Shown: positions 1 to 7,754, counted from the stretch's first letter. The stretch: 40,269 bases of DNA from Psychrobacter pacificensis (GCF_900101915.1 NZ_FNAL01000022.1:1-40269), one strand, 5' to 3'. Translations and numbers: made by a program. The notes: generated by a model from the sequence alone, not told the origin.

Positions 1-95
1 ACTCAAATACTCAAATACTCAAATACTCAAATACTCAAATACTCAAATACTCAAATACTCAAATACTCAAATACTCAAATACTCAAATACTCAAA
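1..95. repeat. 8-bp tandem array ACTCAAAT, left copy; candidate centromere
   Basis: Eleven perfect copies of ACTCAAAT are followed by a truncated twelfth. The first 91 bases are identical to the last 91 of the window, so this is probably the same array seen at both sides of a circular junction, giving about 12 units after trimming; the true number could be higher because assemblers collapse such repeats. Each unit can be read as an ACTC box plus a 4-bp AT spacer, the arrangement known for the ParG-bound centromere of plasmid TP228. That function is inferred. An iteron or recombination-accessory role is an alternative. Confidence 0.9.
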
Positions 96-315
96 ATTAT
101 TTTGAGGATCTGTAATAACCTTGTCAAATAAAAATTGTCTGTTATCAAAGTTCCTCTAATATATTCTGTTTAAGTAAGAAAAATATTGATTACGTTTCAG
201 GTGACAGTATTTTAGCCGAATCTTTTATAAACGAATCATTATCGTAACGATGACACAAATACTAGCTTGAGCTTGATTATTAAGGCAGACTTTCCTGCGT
301 ATAGCAGAGTTTGTT
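96..315. other. Intergenic, no gene seen
   Basis: AT-rich DNA between the 8-bp array and the end of the Fic gene. I see no convincing ORF, and no hairpin followed by a T-run that would serve as the fic terminator. Confidence 0.5.
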
Positions 316-1899
316 CTAACTATTCAAACCATTTGCTTCATCTTTAAATGTCTCTACAACCACAGAGAAAATATCGTCCCAAACCTCATCATTTGCCAAA
401 AACGGATAATCTTTCAATAGCTTATTACTTTTAGCACCCTTATTCTGCAGCATGCTACGAATGATTCTATCGGCATAGCTGTTGGGCATCTCAATAATCT
501 CTTTTATCGCCAGTCGTGCATGGTCATGTTGTCTTAGGTACTGTGACTCGTTATGCATCTCTTTTTCAATAACATGCGCAATCAGTCCTGATAAGTACTG
601 AACATGAGGCGTCAGGTCCATAAAGCGCCATGCCGGTTGAATAAGGTGACTGTCTTCAAAATTTAAGTTTGAGCGAATACCATCAGGGTAAGTAATCGCT
701 TGTTTATCAAAGCTGTAATGATCACGGATTTGCTCCATAAGTGGCACGGATACACGGTCTAAAATTTTATCATAGGCATGACGGTCTGAGGGATGCTCAG
801 CGATGGCTTGCGATATAGGTAAGATAATCGGCTCATGAATGATCTGGTCGCGTCTGAGTACATCGTTAATTAGGAAGCGATGTACTCGGCCATTGCCATC
901 CGCTAGCGGATGAATATACACAAAAGCAAAGGAAGCAACCGCACTACGTATCAGTGCCGATTGTCCCTCGGTCTTTTCCATAAATGCCTGTAACCCTTTG
1001 AGCTTTTCAGCAATGTCATCAGCAGGTGGCGCAATATAGTGCACAATCTCTTTAAAGCCATTGACCTGAGTATGCGACACAAAAACTGGAGATTGACGGA
1101 CGCCATACTGCTGGATGACCGTTTTGCTACCAAGTATCTCTTGTTGCAACTCTGCTAGCGACTCAGGATCAAGCGGAATATCGCCCTTGCCGGTACGCCG
1201 TGCCATCACATCGGCGAAACGTTCAATACGTTTTAACTCTTTCCCTTCACCTTCTATAGTAAAACTGGCTTTACTCTCTCGTAATGTCATCCATACGGAG
1301 GCACGCATCAGTAAGTCTTGCCCAAATTCATCGTTCAGCTTGTCAACCATTGTGGCAATATCGAGTGCAGCGGCTTGCGTAAACAACTCTGTTTTCACCA
1401 ATTGAGGACAGAAATGACGGGTTCCTGCAAGATTGTCATTGATACGCCAACGAGCATTCTTTATGACATGCGCAGGGCTTGAAGTAACCTGCTTCTTAGC
1501 ATCTAGAGCATCCACATAGTTACCGCCTAAATTACTCGGTACTGCTAACTGCTGACCCATGAGCCACTCATACAAGAAAGCCATTCTACGGGCATAGCTG
1601 CCTGTCGGCTCAGCGTTTACCCATGCTTGTACGTCATCAGCACCTACCTGCTCAAATAGACGAACCAGTAACTCTAAATTCAGTACTTCATGACGCATGT
1701 GAAACTGTAAGTGCGCAATGATAGTGTCCAGTGGACGCGCGGTTTCCTGATAAGCGTTATGAATGACGTCACCGTCTTTATAGGTTTGTCTGCGCCCACC
1801 GATACTACTGCTGACATATAAAGGGGACACCAGCTCGATGCTGGCATAACGGATAAGCCATGCTGCGCCAATAGGGTCTGAAGTAGGGGTATTCATCAT
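316..1899 (-). CDS. Fic domain protein, probable AMP transferase
   Basis: Fic enzymes transfer AMP (sometimes other nucleotides) from a nucleotide donor onto target-protein hydroxyls. The catalytic loop HPLADGNGR is at residues 330-338, fitting HPFxxGNGR with Leu for Phe. An inhibitory motif SFTIEG at 212-217 matches [S/T]xxxE[G/N]; its place N-terminal to the Fic core makes this a class II Fic protein that holds itself off, so no separate antitoxin is required. The 527-residue length fits the large Fic/DOC_N family. No antitoxin ORF abuts it. Start is the first of two Met codons; the Shine-Dalgarno is weak. It stands alone, convergent with nothing, next to the 8-bp array. Target unknown; a role in plasmid stability or phage defence is possible but unsupported. 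Confidence 0.9.
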   Translation of the reverse strand: MMNTPTSDPIGAAWLIRYASIELVSPLYVSSSIGGRRQTYKDGDVIHNAYQETARPLDTIIAHLQFHMRHEVLNLELLVRLFEQVGADDVQAWVNAEPTGSYARRMAFLYEWLMGQQLAVPSNLGGNYVDALDAKKQVTSSPAHVIKNARWRINDNLAGTRHFCPQLVKTELFTQAAALDIATMVDKLNDEFGQDLLMRASVWMTLRESKASFTIEGEGKELKRIERFADVMARRTGKGDIPLDPESLAELQQEILGSKTVIQQYGVRQSPVFVSHTQVNGFKEIVHYIAPPADDIAEKLKGLQAFMEKTEGQSALIRSAVASFAFVYIHPLADGNGRVHRFLINDVLRRDQIIHEPIILPISQAIAEHPSDRHAYDKILDRVSVPLMEQIRDHYSFDKQAITYPDGIRSNLNFEDSHLIQPAWRFMDLTPHVQYLSGLIAHVIEKEMHNESQYLRQHDHARLAIKEIIEMPNSYADRIIRSMLQNKGAKSNKLLKDYPFLANDEVWDDIFSVVVETFKDEANGLNS

Positions 1900-2205
1900 G
1901 AGTGGCTCAAGCGATTATAGATAAGCTATTTTGCAGAAAAGCGATTATGAATGCAATATAATGATTATAATGAAGCCTCATTGCATTAAATCGATTTTTA
2001 TATGACGCTGTGATGTCTTTAGATAAAGATCGAAGGGCGTTTTAAGTGGGCATAATTGAACGAAATTGAATGATGAAAATACACCGTTCTTAACACAGCT
2101 ACGTAGTAATAGAGTACCTATTTCTGCAAATAAAGCCTTCTTGCCTCGCGTGTAAAGCCTTATATATCAGCTGTTTATGAAAAAAAATAAAATAAAATAC
2201 CTCAG
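1900..2205. other. Intergenic between fic and resolvase
   Basis: About 300 bases without a gene. It must hold the fic promoter (minus strand). AAGCGATTAT occurs twice (about 1909 and 1939), followed by an AT-rich ATAATGATTATAATG tract. I could not assign a clear -35/-10 pair. Confidence 0.4.
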
Positions 2206-2799
2206 CTATGAGCCTGGCTTTAACACCCGGTAAACAGTAGCTACGCCAACACCAACTGCCTTAGCGATTTCCTCTTTTGTCATATTGCCTTGACTGTCTA
2301 ATTCTCTAATACGATTGTGTTTCGTTGTATTAGGCTTCTTACCGGAGGGCTTATAGCCACTGTTAGCCAATCCCTGCTTGATACGCTCTCTACGCTTGTC
2401 GTTATCAAGCTTTGCCATCGTTGCTAATAAGTCGATCAGCATATGGTTAATCACTGTTAGGATCTCACCTGTCATGCCATTATTAACTGTATGCGTCGTT
2501 GGTAGATCAGCCACCACCAATCGCAAGCCTTTGTCTTTGATACGCTGCTTTAGAATTGCAAAATCATCTTGAGATAATCGGCTTAATCTATCCACGCTTT
2601 CAACCAGTAGAATATCGCCTTGCTCAGCGTCCTTTAGCAGCTTGGCTAATAATGGTCTATCGAGCTTTGTACCACTGAAATGCTCGACGTACTCAACATG
2701 GTTATCATCATAACTTGTACTGAAAGCCACCAAATCAGCCAATGCTCTGGTAGCGTCTTGATCCTTAGTGCTGGCTCTCACATAAATACGAACAGTCAT
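2206..2799 (-). CDS. Serine recombinase, resolvase/invertase family
   Basis: Small serine recombinase of 197 residues, the usual size for Tn3-type resolvases and plasmid multimer resolvases. The catalytic serine is Ser10 in YVRASTKDQDA; the conserved VDRLSRL segment lies around residues 69-75. The C-terminal 25 residues (MTKEEIAKAVGVGVATVYRVL) form the helix-turn-helix that reads the res site. Such enzymes resolve dimers or cointegrates at a tandem res site, and a pair of near-identical 13-bp motifs lies just upstream (2881-2942). No transposase accompanies it, so I favour plasmid dimer or cointegrate resolution over a Tn3 transposon. A decayed relative lies at 39578-40168. Confidence 0.92.
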   Translation of the reverse strand: MTVRIYVRASTKDQDATRALADLVAFSTSYDDNHVEYVEHFSGTKLDRPLLAKLLKDAEQGDILLVESVDRLSRLSQDDFAILKQRIKDKGLRLVVADLPTTHTVNNGMTGEILTVINHMLIDLLATMAKLDNDKRRERIKQGLANSGYKPSGKKPNTTKHNRIRELDSQGNMTKEEIAKAVGVGVATVYRVLKPGS

Positions 2800-2812
2800 A
2801 ACCCACCTCTAT

Positions 2813-2942
2813 TATTTAGACTTAATAATTAGTGCTCATTGATAATAACAAGATATTACTATCATTTAATAATATAAAAAAGTCTAATGATAGATAGATT
2901 ATCATTTAAAGGTTTTATGTTTTGGGTATAGTCTAATGGTAG
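2813..2942. promoter_or_regulatory. Candidate res site of the serine resolvase
   Basis: AGTCTAATGATAG at 2881-2893 recurs as AGTCTAATGGTAG at 2930-2942 (12 of 13 identical). A further TAGACT element lies nearer the gene within TTATTTAGACTTAATAA. Repeated motifs directly upstream of the resolvase start are typical of res, where the recombinase binds two or three dimer sites. The assignment is by position and repetition only. Confidence 0.5.
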
Positions 2943-3029
2943 ATTGTCAGGCGCTTTCACTGGTTCGGTTCCCTAGTGAGGACTTGAATATTAAGCTATC
3001 CTCTATGTCCTATTCTCAATTGAGTTTTT

Positions 3030-3494
3030 ATGTCTAATATACTAAGTAATGAACCTATAATACAATACGAACCACAGAGCCTACGTCCAATAGTAGCTAC
3101 TATTGGAGTACTTTTTAAAGATGGAAAGGTGCTTTTAGTACGCCGTGCTAACCCACCCGATGCAGGTCGATGGGGTTTTCCCGGTGGTAAAATTGAACGT
3201 GGGGAAACTGTTAAAGATGCTGCCGTTCGTGAACTTTATGAAGAGACAAGCATTGTATCAAAAGCCTTTAAGACATTTAACGCTGTAGACGCGTTTGACT
3301 TTGATAGTAGTGGTAAGCTGCGTCACCATTTTGTTCTTGTAGCCGTACTTTGTATTTGGGTTTCTGGTGATCCTCTAGCAGGTGATGACGCCCTAGAAGC
3401 TAGATTTTTCGATATTGAAGATTTGATCAATGCAGATTTAGCCCTTAGCTTAGATGTTAAAGAAATAGCATTACAAGCAGCTGAGTTACTCTAA
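3030..3494 (+). CDS. Nudix hydrolase
   Basis: Nudix enzymes hydrolyse nucleoside diphosphates linked to another moiety (ADP-ribose, damaged dNTPs and others). The Nudix box starts at GGKIERGET and runs to RELYEETSI, fitting Gx5Ex7REUxEExGU except that the late Gly is Ser. The glutamates that bind Mg are present. Residues 19-45 (RPIVATIGVLFKDGKVLLVRR) are the usual first strands, and PPDAGRWGFPGG is typical of the ADP-ribose pyrophosphatase-like group, but the substrate cannot be told from sequence. 154 residues is a complete single domain. It is a lone gene between the resolvase and the palindromic element; no good Shine-Dalgarno is visible before ATG 3030. Confidence 0.88.
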   Translation: MSNILSNEPIIQYEPQSLRPIVATIGVLFKDGKVLLVRRANPPDAGRWGFPGGKIERGETVKDAAVRELYEETSIVSKAFKTFNAVDAFDFDSSGKLRHHFVLVAVLCIWVSGDPLAGDDALEARFFDIEDLINADLALSLDVKEIALQAAELL

Positions 3495-3516
3495 AAAGTA
3501 AGAAAGTTCGATATTC

Positions 3517-3530
3517 TATACCCCAGGGGG
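3517..3530. promoter_or_regulatory. CsoR-like operator fragment TATACCCCAGGGGG
   Basis: A C-tract/G-tract pseudo-palindrome flanked by TAT, resembling operators of the CsoR/RcnR/FrmR family. Thirteen of these bases recur at 39473-39485. No csoR/rcnR-type gene is in the window and no gene start follows closely, so this may be a relic. Confidence 0.3.
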
Positions 3531-3609
3531 AGGGTGTAAATAATTCTGTGTAAATACAGTTGAGAGTGTAAATAAAACTGTATTTACACAGAATTATTTA
3601 CACCCTCCC
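3528..3609. mobile_element. 82-bp palindromic element with perfect 34-bp terminal inverted repeats
   Basis: Bases 3528-3561 and 3576-3609 are exact reverse complements with a 14-bp centre. The arms begin GGGAGGGTGTAAATAATTCT, in the style of IS256-family ends. The centre (GAGAGTGTAAATAA) differs by one base from the repeat tip GAGGGTGTAAATAA, so three end-like copies are packed here. It reads like an insertion sequence reduced to its two ends (MITE-like). No 8-9 bp target duplication is visible at its edges. It abuts a truncated antitoxin gene. Confidence 0.7.
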
Positions 3610-3754
3610 AGTAACAGCCGATGTAGCCTTACGTTTGCACGATGCTTTAGGTATTAGTGCTGATTTACTCATGCGCGTTCAATCAAAGTACTCTCTTTGG
3701 ATCGAATCGCAAAAACAACGTCCACAAATTCAGCCATTTTTTGCGAGTTGTTAG
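3608..3754 (+). pseudogene. HigA-type antitoxin, C-terminal fragment
   Basis: The open frame from 3608 encodes PVTADVALRLHDALGISADL, then LLMRVQSKYSLWIESQKQRP and a short tail, ending at TAG 3752-3754. This is the well-known C-terminal region of the HigA/VapI XRE-type antitoxins (MALRLxxALGxSxxxWLxLQxxYDLW). The N-terminal part with the helix-turn-helix is missing; the palindromic element lies exactly at the break. There is no HigB toxin nearby. Confidence 0.75.
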
Positions 3755-3829
3755 TGGTTTGACCCACTAACAACTAACACGTTGGCTATTCATTGAGTAA
3801 ATCCTAAACTCAACTAATTCTTTTATTTA

Positions 3830-4162
3830 TCAGGCAACCATTTTTCGACATTCGACGGCACATTCACGGCAAGCATCAGCACATTGCTGGCAGTATTGAT
3901 GCTCATGTTGGCTACATTCATCTGCACAGTATTCACAAACCTTGGCACAAAGCTCACAAATTTCTTTCATAAAAGGAGATTCTGTTTGCTGCATACGAGC
4001 ACAGAGCTGACAAATATCTGCACAATCTAGACAACGCTGAATACATTCTCGCATCATCTCCAGATTTTCTTCTTTTAGACAGGCATTTGCACAACTGGCA
4101 CAGGTAAGGTAACAGTTCATACATGCCTTTGCGCAATCTGAAAATTGGATATCGTTCATCAT
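3830..4162 (-). CDS. DUF326 cysteine-rich four-helix protein, Csp-like copper store
   Basis: A 110-residue protein with 21 cysteines arranged as repeated CxxxC and CxxC steps along predicted helices, plus a His-containing turn (SQHEHQYC). This is the DUF326/copper storage protein (Csp) pattern, where a four-helix bundle lined with thiolates binds many Cu(I) ions. There is no signal peptide, so it is a cytosolic, Csp3-like form. The start ATG at 4162 follows TAGGTAAGT. A short inverted repeat CCTAAA-N9-TTTAGG (4168-4188) overlaps the leader. It fits the metal-resistance cargo, though no other clear copper-specific gene is in the window. Binding of another soft metal is possible. Confidence 0.85.
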   Translation of the reverse strand: MMNDIQFSDCAKACMNCYLTCASCANACLKEENLEMMRECIQRCLDCADICQLCARMQQTESPFMKEICELCAKVCEYCADECSQHEHQYCQQCADACRECAVECRKMVA

Positions 4163-4271
4163 ACTTACCTAAAGTCAATTGATTTAGGAATAGGCTAATC
4201 AAAAAAAAAGATATACACTAGGACGATTATGTAAGGGAAAGTAAAATAGTCATAGATTTTGTTAAATGGTT

Positions 4272-4403
4272 TTAGGAGAGTGTAAATGCAGTGTCGATGA
4301 AGGACTGCATGAGCTGCTTTTGAAAGTCTTTGATGTCATCGAAGCTTTTCATGCTGCTGGCCATTTGCTCAGCCAGTTTCTTGATGTCAGATTGGTTAGT
4401 CAT
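4272..4403 (-). pseudogene. IS256-family transposase, N-terminal remnant
   Basis: On the minus strand, ATG at 4403 preceded by AGGAG opens a 43-residue frame MTNQSDIKKLAEQMASSMKS followed by FDDIKDFQKQLMQSFIDTAF. This is the start of an IS256/Mutator-family transposase (DIKSFEDFQxxLxxxxIxxAL). The match stops at FIDTA, where the DNA runs into the tip-like sequence GAGAGTGTAAAT (4276-4287 on the plus strand) and a stop. The outer, C-terminal part is lost. Confidence 0.8.
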
Positions 4404-4431
4404 TGCTTATTCTCCTGTTAGTGGATTATAA

Positions 4432-4459
4432 GCAGTTACACAAAGTTTGGGAAACTCTC
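4432..4459. repeat. IS256-type terminal inverted repeat (5' end of the remnant)
   Basis: Read on the minus strand this is GAGAGTTTCCCAAACTTTGT followed by GTAACTGC. It matches the repeat ends at 11088-11115, 11207-11234 and (inverted) 11255-11282, especially in the inner TTTGTGTAACT block. It lies upstream of the transposase remnant, as a 5' IR should. Confidence 0.75.
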
Positions 4460-4679
4460 ATGGAAATTGCCTTTTGAGTTTGAAGCAATGTACAATGATA
4501 AGATTAACCCGTTAGGTCAGGTGGCCTAACTTAAATAAAAAGTCTCCGACAAACCCGGTACGGTTCACTATCTATTGTTATTCTTACCTGAAATTGATGT
4601 GAGCTTATAGAGACAAGGTAAATTTGCAAAAGTGCCGGCTATTCAGTGTTCATTGAATGTTTAATTTAATTTATTAAGC

Positions 4680-4710
4680 TTGACCTTGGAGTGGCTCTAA
4701 GCCTTATACT
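4680..4710 (+). promoter_or_regulatory. MerR-type promoter of the czc operon
   Basis: TTGACC (4680-4685) and TATACT (4705-4710) are separated by 19 bp, the over-long spacer that MerR-family activators work on. The spacer holds an imperfect dyad CTTGGAG-TGG-CTCTAAG. No merR-type gene is adjacent; the only one in the window is cadR at 30227. Regulation in trans by CadR or a chromosomal ZntR/CadR-like protein is inferred. Confidence 0.7.
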
Positions 4711-4732
4711 TGGTACAAATTTTTCGGTTGTT

Positions 4733-5149
4733 ATGATGATGCGTTCTACTACATGGATTACAGTCTTGGTTGGATTGTTCATGTTCCAAAGCTTTTGGAA
4801 TGTGGCGGCGGCCTTTTGTGTCCATGAACAACAGCCTCAATCACAGCAGAGTTATCATTTTGGTCATCACCAAAATACCTTGTGTGCCAGCGATAGTCGT
4901 CAACACGATCATAATGGACAGTCAGAAAACATAAAAACATTCAGTAGCGATTTAGAAATCGGTGAAGATCATCAAGATCATCTACCATCGATGATGCATT
5001 TGATTGTACAAAATGAAAAAGTAGATGTGTTTCATCCAAGCTCTGAAGTTAAAGTGAATCCACAATTTCATTGGAAAAACAGCTATCAGGCTCCTGACCT
5101 GTTTCAACAAAGCCTACCTCCCGAATTTTCCCCGCTCATGGTGGGGTAG
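4733..5149 (+). CDS. czcI: CzcI-like periplasmic protein of the czc operon
   Basis: Small exported His-rich protein preceding czcCBA. From ATG 4733 the first ~24 residues (MMMRSTTWITVLVGLFMFQS then FWNVAAA) are a signal peptide, and the mature part starts FCVHE, resembling the A-x-CxHE start of CzcI proteins. HFGHHQ and RQHDHNGQ could bind metal. A longer frame from GTG 4691 is not credible since that codon lies inside the promoter spacer. Three ATGs in a row (4733, 4736, 4739) make the exact start uncertain. CzcI is thought to modulate czc expression or periplasmic metal handling; its biochemistry is poorly known. Confidence 0.7.
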   Translation: MMMRSTTWITVLVGLFMFQSFWNVAAAFCVHEQQPQSQQSYHFGHHQNTLCASDSRQHDHNGQSENIKTFSSDLEIGEDHQDHLPSMMHLIVQNEKVDVFHPSSEVKVNPQFHWKNSYQAPDLFQQSLPPEFSPLMVG

Positions 5150-5197
5150 CCTAAAACATTCCCACCACTTTTATTATTTAAATAAGTGGGAAAAATC

Positions 5198-6523
5198 ATG
5201 TCTTCACAATCAATTATACTCTTGCGTCATAGCTTGGTTGCTTGTATATGTGCAGCGGCTATGCAATATAGCTATGCTGAAAACGTTACCAGCTTTGAAT
5301 CCGCTTTAGCAAAAGTACAAAGTTACCAGACTCAAGACAAGCCGTGGCAACAAGTTCAGCAAATATCTGAATTGAATATTCAGCAAAGTCGGTTATGGCA
5401 GAATCCAAGTATAAGTTTAGAACAGTCTGGCTTTGGCTCAGGTCAAGAACAGGAATTCAATGTTGGCGTTAGTCAACCTCTAGATCTATTTGGTCAGCGT
5501 AAGCTGAACCGGGTGATTGCCAATACCTCGAATCAACAAATCCAATTGCAACAGCAATTATGGAAGGCACAAAGCCAACTGATTGTTAAATTTGCATGGT
5601 CGCAATTTGCACTTGCTGAGGTTGAGCAGTCTGCTTATTCAGTACAGTTAAAAACAAGTAAAGTCAATCTGGACAGTGCCCAGAAACGCTATCAGGCAGG
5701 CAGTATTGCCCTGGTTGATTTTGAGCGTGCCCAAATTGAAGCGCTAGAAATCCAACGACTTTATGAGCAAGCGATGCTGAATAAACAAGCTGCCGGTCGT
5801 CAGCTGTCTAATTTGTGGGGGGGAGAAACATCTTCACATCTTCAATTGAATAAAACCGCTATCCCTTGGCCAGAGCAAAGTCTCCAAACTGTGCAACGGT
5901 ATATTGCTGAAGGGTGGCTAGAAAAACTCTATGCCTTGAACATTCAGCAATCGGATCATCAAATTGAAAATTTAAGAATTCAGGCACGTCCCAATCCGAC
6001 TTTAAATGTAGGCATGAAACGTAGCAAAACCCCTAATGAAAGCAACGATACGACTTTAGCAATCGGCGTGGCTATTCCACTGAATATTTTCAATCGCCAG
6101 CAATATGCGATCCCGATGGTCCAGCAACAGCAAATATTGCTGAACCAACAGCAGCAGCGTGAGCTGAAGCAACAAATACTCGATATTGCCAACAGCATGC
6201 ATCAGCTCAAAGGTTTACGTAGCCAGTTCGATGCCACAACAGCACAAGTTACTTTGGCGACCAAAGTTCAGAGCCGTACTTTACTAGGGTTTCAGGCAGG
6301 GAAACTGTCCATTACCGACGTTCAGCAAGCAACCACCCAACTGCAGAATCTTCGATTGGGTCAATTACAAATTCTACGTCAAGCTTGGCAAACTGCCCTA
6401 GCAGCTGAGGCACTCAGTATTGGCACAAGTTATGAAGAAATTAGCCGTTCGGATGCCTATACACAACTGAATAAAAAGGCAGTCGAAGCATCGCAAAATT
6501 TAATCAATGGGGGAGCACGATAA
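5198..6523 (+). CDS. czcC: CzcC outer-membrane factor (TolC family)
   Basis: Outer-membrane channel of the tripartite CzcCBA exporter, taking Zn/Cd/Co through the outer membrane. ATG 5198 gives a signal peptide (MSSQSIILLRHSLVACICAA ending at SYA, cleavage about residue 27). The rest is Gln-rich and helical with the paired OEP repeats of TolC proteins: QPLDLFGQR near one-fifth, AIPLNIFNRQ in the second half. 441 residues is normal. A GTG 12 bases upstream is in frame but would spoil the signal peptide. It ends 1 base before czcB starts, so they are translationally coupled. Very Gln-rich, CAA/CAG-heavy coding recalls Acinetobacter czc genes. Confidence 0.92.
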   Translation: MSSQSIILLRHSLVACICAAAMQYSYAENVTSFESALAKVQSYQTQDKPWQQVQQISELNIQQSRLWQNPSISLEQSGFGSGQEQEFNVGVSQPLDLFGQRKLNRVIANTSNQQIQLQQQLWKAQSQLIVKFAWSQFALAEVEQSAYSVQLKTSKVNLDSAQKRYQAGSIALVDFERAQIEALEIQRLYEQAMLNKQAAGRQLSNLWGGETSSHLQLNKTAIPWPEQSLQTVQRYIAEGWLEKLYALNIQQSDHQIENLRIQARPNPTLNVGMKRSKTPNESNDTTLAIGVAIPLNIFNRQQYAIPMVQQQQILLNQQQQRELKQQILDIANSMHQLKGLRSQFDATTAQVTLATKVQSRTLLGFQAGKLSITDVQQATTQLQNLRLGQLQILRQAWQTALAAEALSIGTSYEEISRSDAYTQLNKKAVEASQNLINGGAR

Positions 6524-6524
6524 A

Positions 6525-7754
6525 ATGAACGCCAAGCAAAACGGAAAAATATCCCAGTCTCTCATGATTGTAGTTTTGATTCTGATTACGGTCTTGGTCA
6601 GTCTGGCTATTTGGTTAAGTTCAAAAAAAACTGAATCTGAGGGGCAGGGTTATGATGAGGGAAATGCCGAATATTCTGATGAAGATAGTTCTGAAGAAGG
6701 ACATGCTGAAGAAGGCGAAATACAACTGACCAGCCAACAAATGGTTGAACAAGGTTTAAAAGTTGCTGTTGCATCCACAGGATTGGTTGAAAAGCTGACA
6801 ACCCTGCCAGGTAAATTGGTGGTGAATACCGATCAACAAGCGCATATATCGCCTAAATTTAGTGGTTATGTCGAGCAGATCAATGTGGCTTTAGGACAGA
6901 GCGTGCAAAAAGGACAAACGCTGGCTGTACTAACCGTGCCTGAACTGATCGACCAACAGGCAAATCTGCGTATGGCACAGGTGAATCTGGATTTGGCCCG
7001 TAAAGATTACCAGCGCGAACAGCAACTCTGGTCACAGGGGGTTTCTGCCAAACAGGATTACCAGCGTGCCGAAAATGCCTACCGTCAAGCGCAGATTACT
7101 GTCCAGTCCTCACAAGCACGTTTAAATGCATTAGGTGCAAGTGGCAATAACAATGGGCGTTTTCTGATTAAAGCACCGATCTCTGGGGTGATCAGTCAAA
7201 AAGATATTGTGGTCGGTGAAAATGTGCAACTGGCTAATCAGCTCTTTGTCATTGAACAGCTGAAAGATTTATGGCTTGAGTTTAATTTGCCGAATCAATT
7301 CTCAGGTCAACTGCAAGCCGGGCAAAAAATTGACTTTAAAGTGAATGATTCAGATCAAAGCTATAAAGCTACTGTACAAAGCTTAACCTCTCAGGCAGAT
7401 GTACAAACAGGGCGTCTGGTGGTGCGCGCAAAACTCGATGCGCAAGCTACTGAGTTGCGTTCTAATGTGTTAGTGAGAGTGTTGATTCCGGAAGCTACAG
7501 CAAAATCAGCCCTTCGGATTCAAAAGTCTGCGCTGCAAAGTATTGAAGGTGAAGACAGTATTTTCATCGTAGATTCAGAACAAAAAGGTCAAGTCCACTT
7601 AAAAGCACAGAAAGTGCAATTGGGGCAGGCTTCAAGTGATGGACAATGGCTTGAAGTGATTTCTGGGCTGACTGAAGGGCAGAAGTATATCGCTCAAGGC
7701 AGTTTCTTGTTGAAATCTGAATTAGAAAAAGACGAGGCAGGCCATGGACATTAA
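6525..7754 (+). CDS. czcB: CzcB periplasmic adaptor (membrane fusion protein)
   Basis: Adaptor linking CzcA to CzcC. From ATG 6525, directly after the czcC stop and about 10 bases after GGGGGAG, it has one membrane segment (about residues 13-33) and then a strongly acidic stretch (DEGNAEYSDEDSSEEGHAEE) that may attract cations. The barrel-lipoyl-hairpin order of HlyD-type adaptors follows: GKLVVNTDQQAHISPKFSGY, a coiled hairpin with many Gln, and IKAPISGVISQKDIVVGENV. An upstream in-frame ATG at 6507 is possible but lies before the ribosome site. The C-terminus DEAGHGH may bind metal. It overlaps czcA by 11 bases. Confidence 0.93.
   Translation: MNAKQNGKISQSLMIVVLILITVLVSLAIWLSSKKTESEGQGYDEGNAEYSDEDSSEEGHAEEGEIQLTSQQMVEQGLKVAVASTGLVEKLTTLPGKLVVNTDQQAHISPKFSGYVEQINVALGQSVQKGQTLAVLTVPELIDQQANLRMAQVNLDLARKDYQREQQLWSQGVSAKQDYQRAENAYRQAQITVQSSQARLNALGASGNNNGRFLIKAPISGVISQKDIVVGENVQLANQLFVIEQLKDLWLEFNLPNQFSGQLQAGQKIDFKVNDSDQSYKATVQSLTSQADVQTGRLVVRAKLDAQATELRSNVLVRVLIPEATAKSALRIQKSALQSIEGEDSIFIVDSEQKGQVHLKAQKVQLGQASSDGQWLEVISGLTEGQKYIAQGSFLLKSELEKDEAGHGH

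Noticed and set aside
2206..3494. A Tn3-family transposon carrying the resolvase and Nudix gene
   Set aside because: No tnpA and no 38-bp GGGG-type terminal repeats were found.
4691..4732. GTG start at 4691 for the czcI-like gene
   Set aside because: It lies inside the spacer of the MerR-type promoter, so it would not be in the transcript; the signal peptide begins at 4733-4739.
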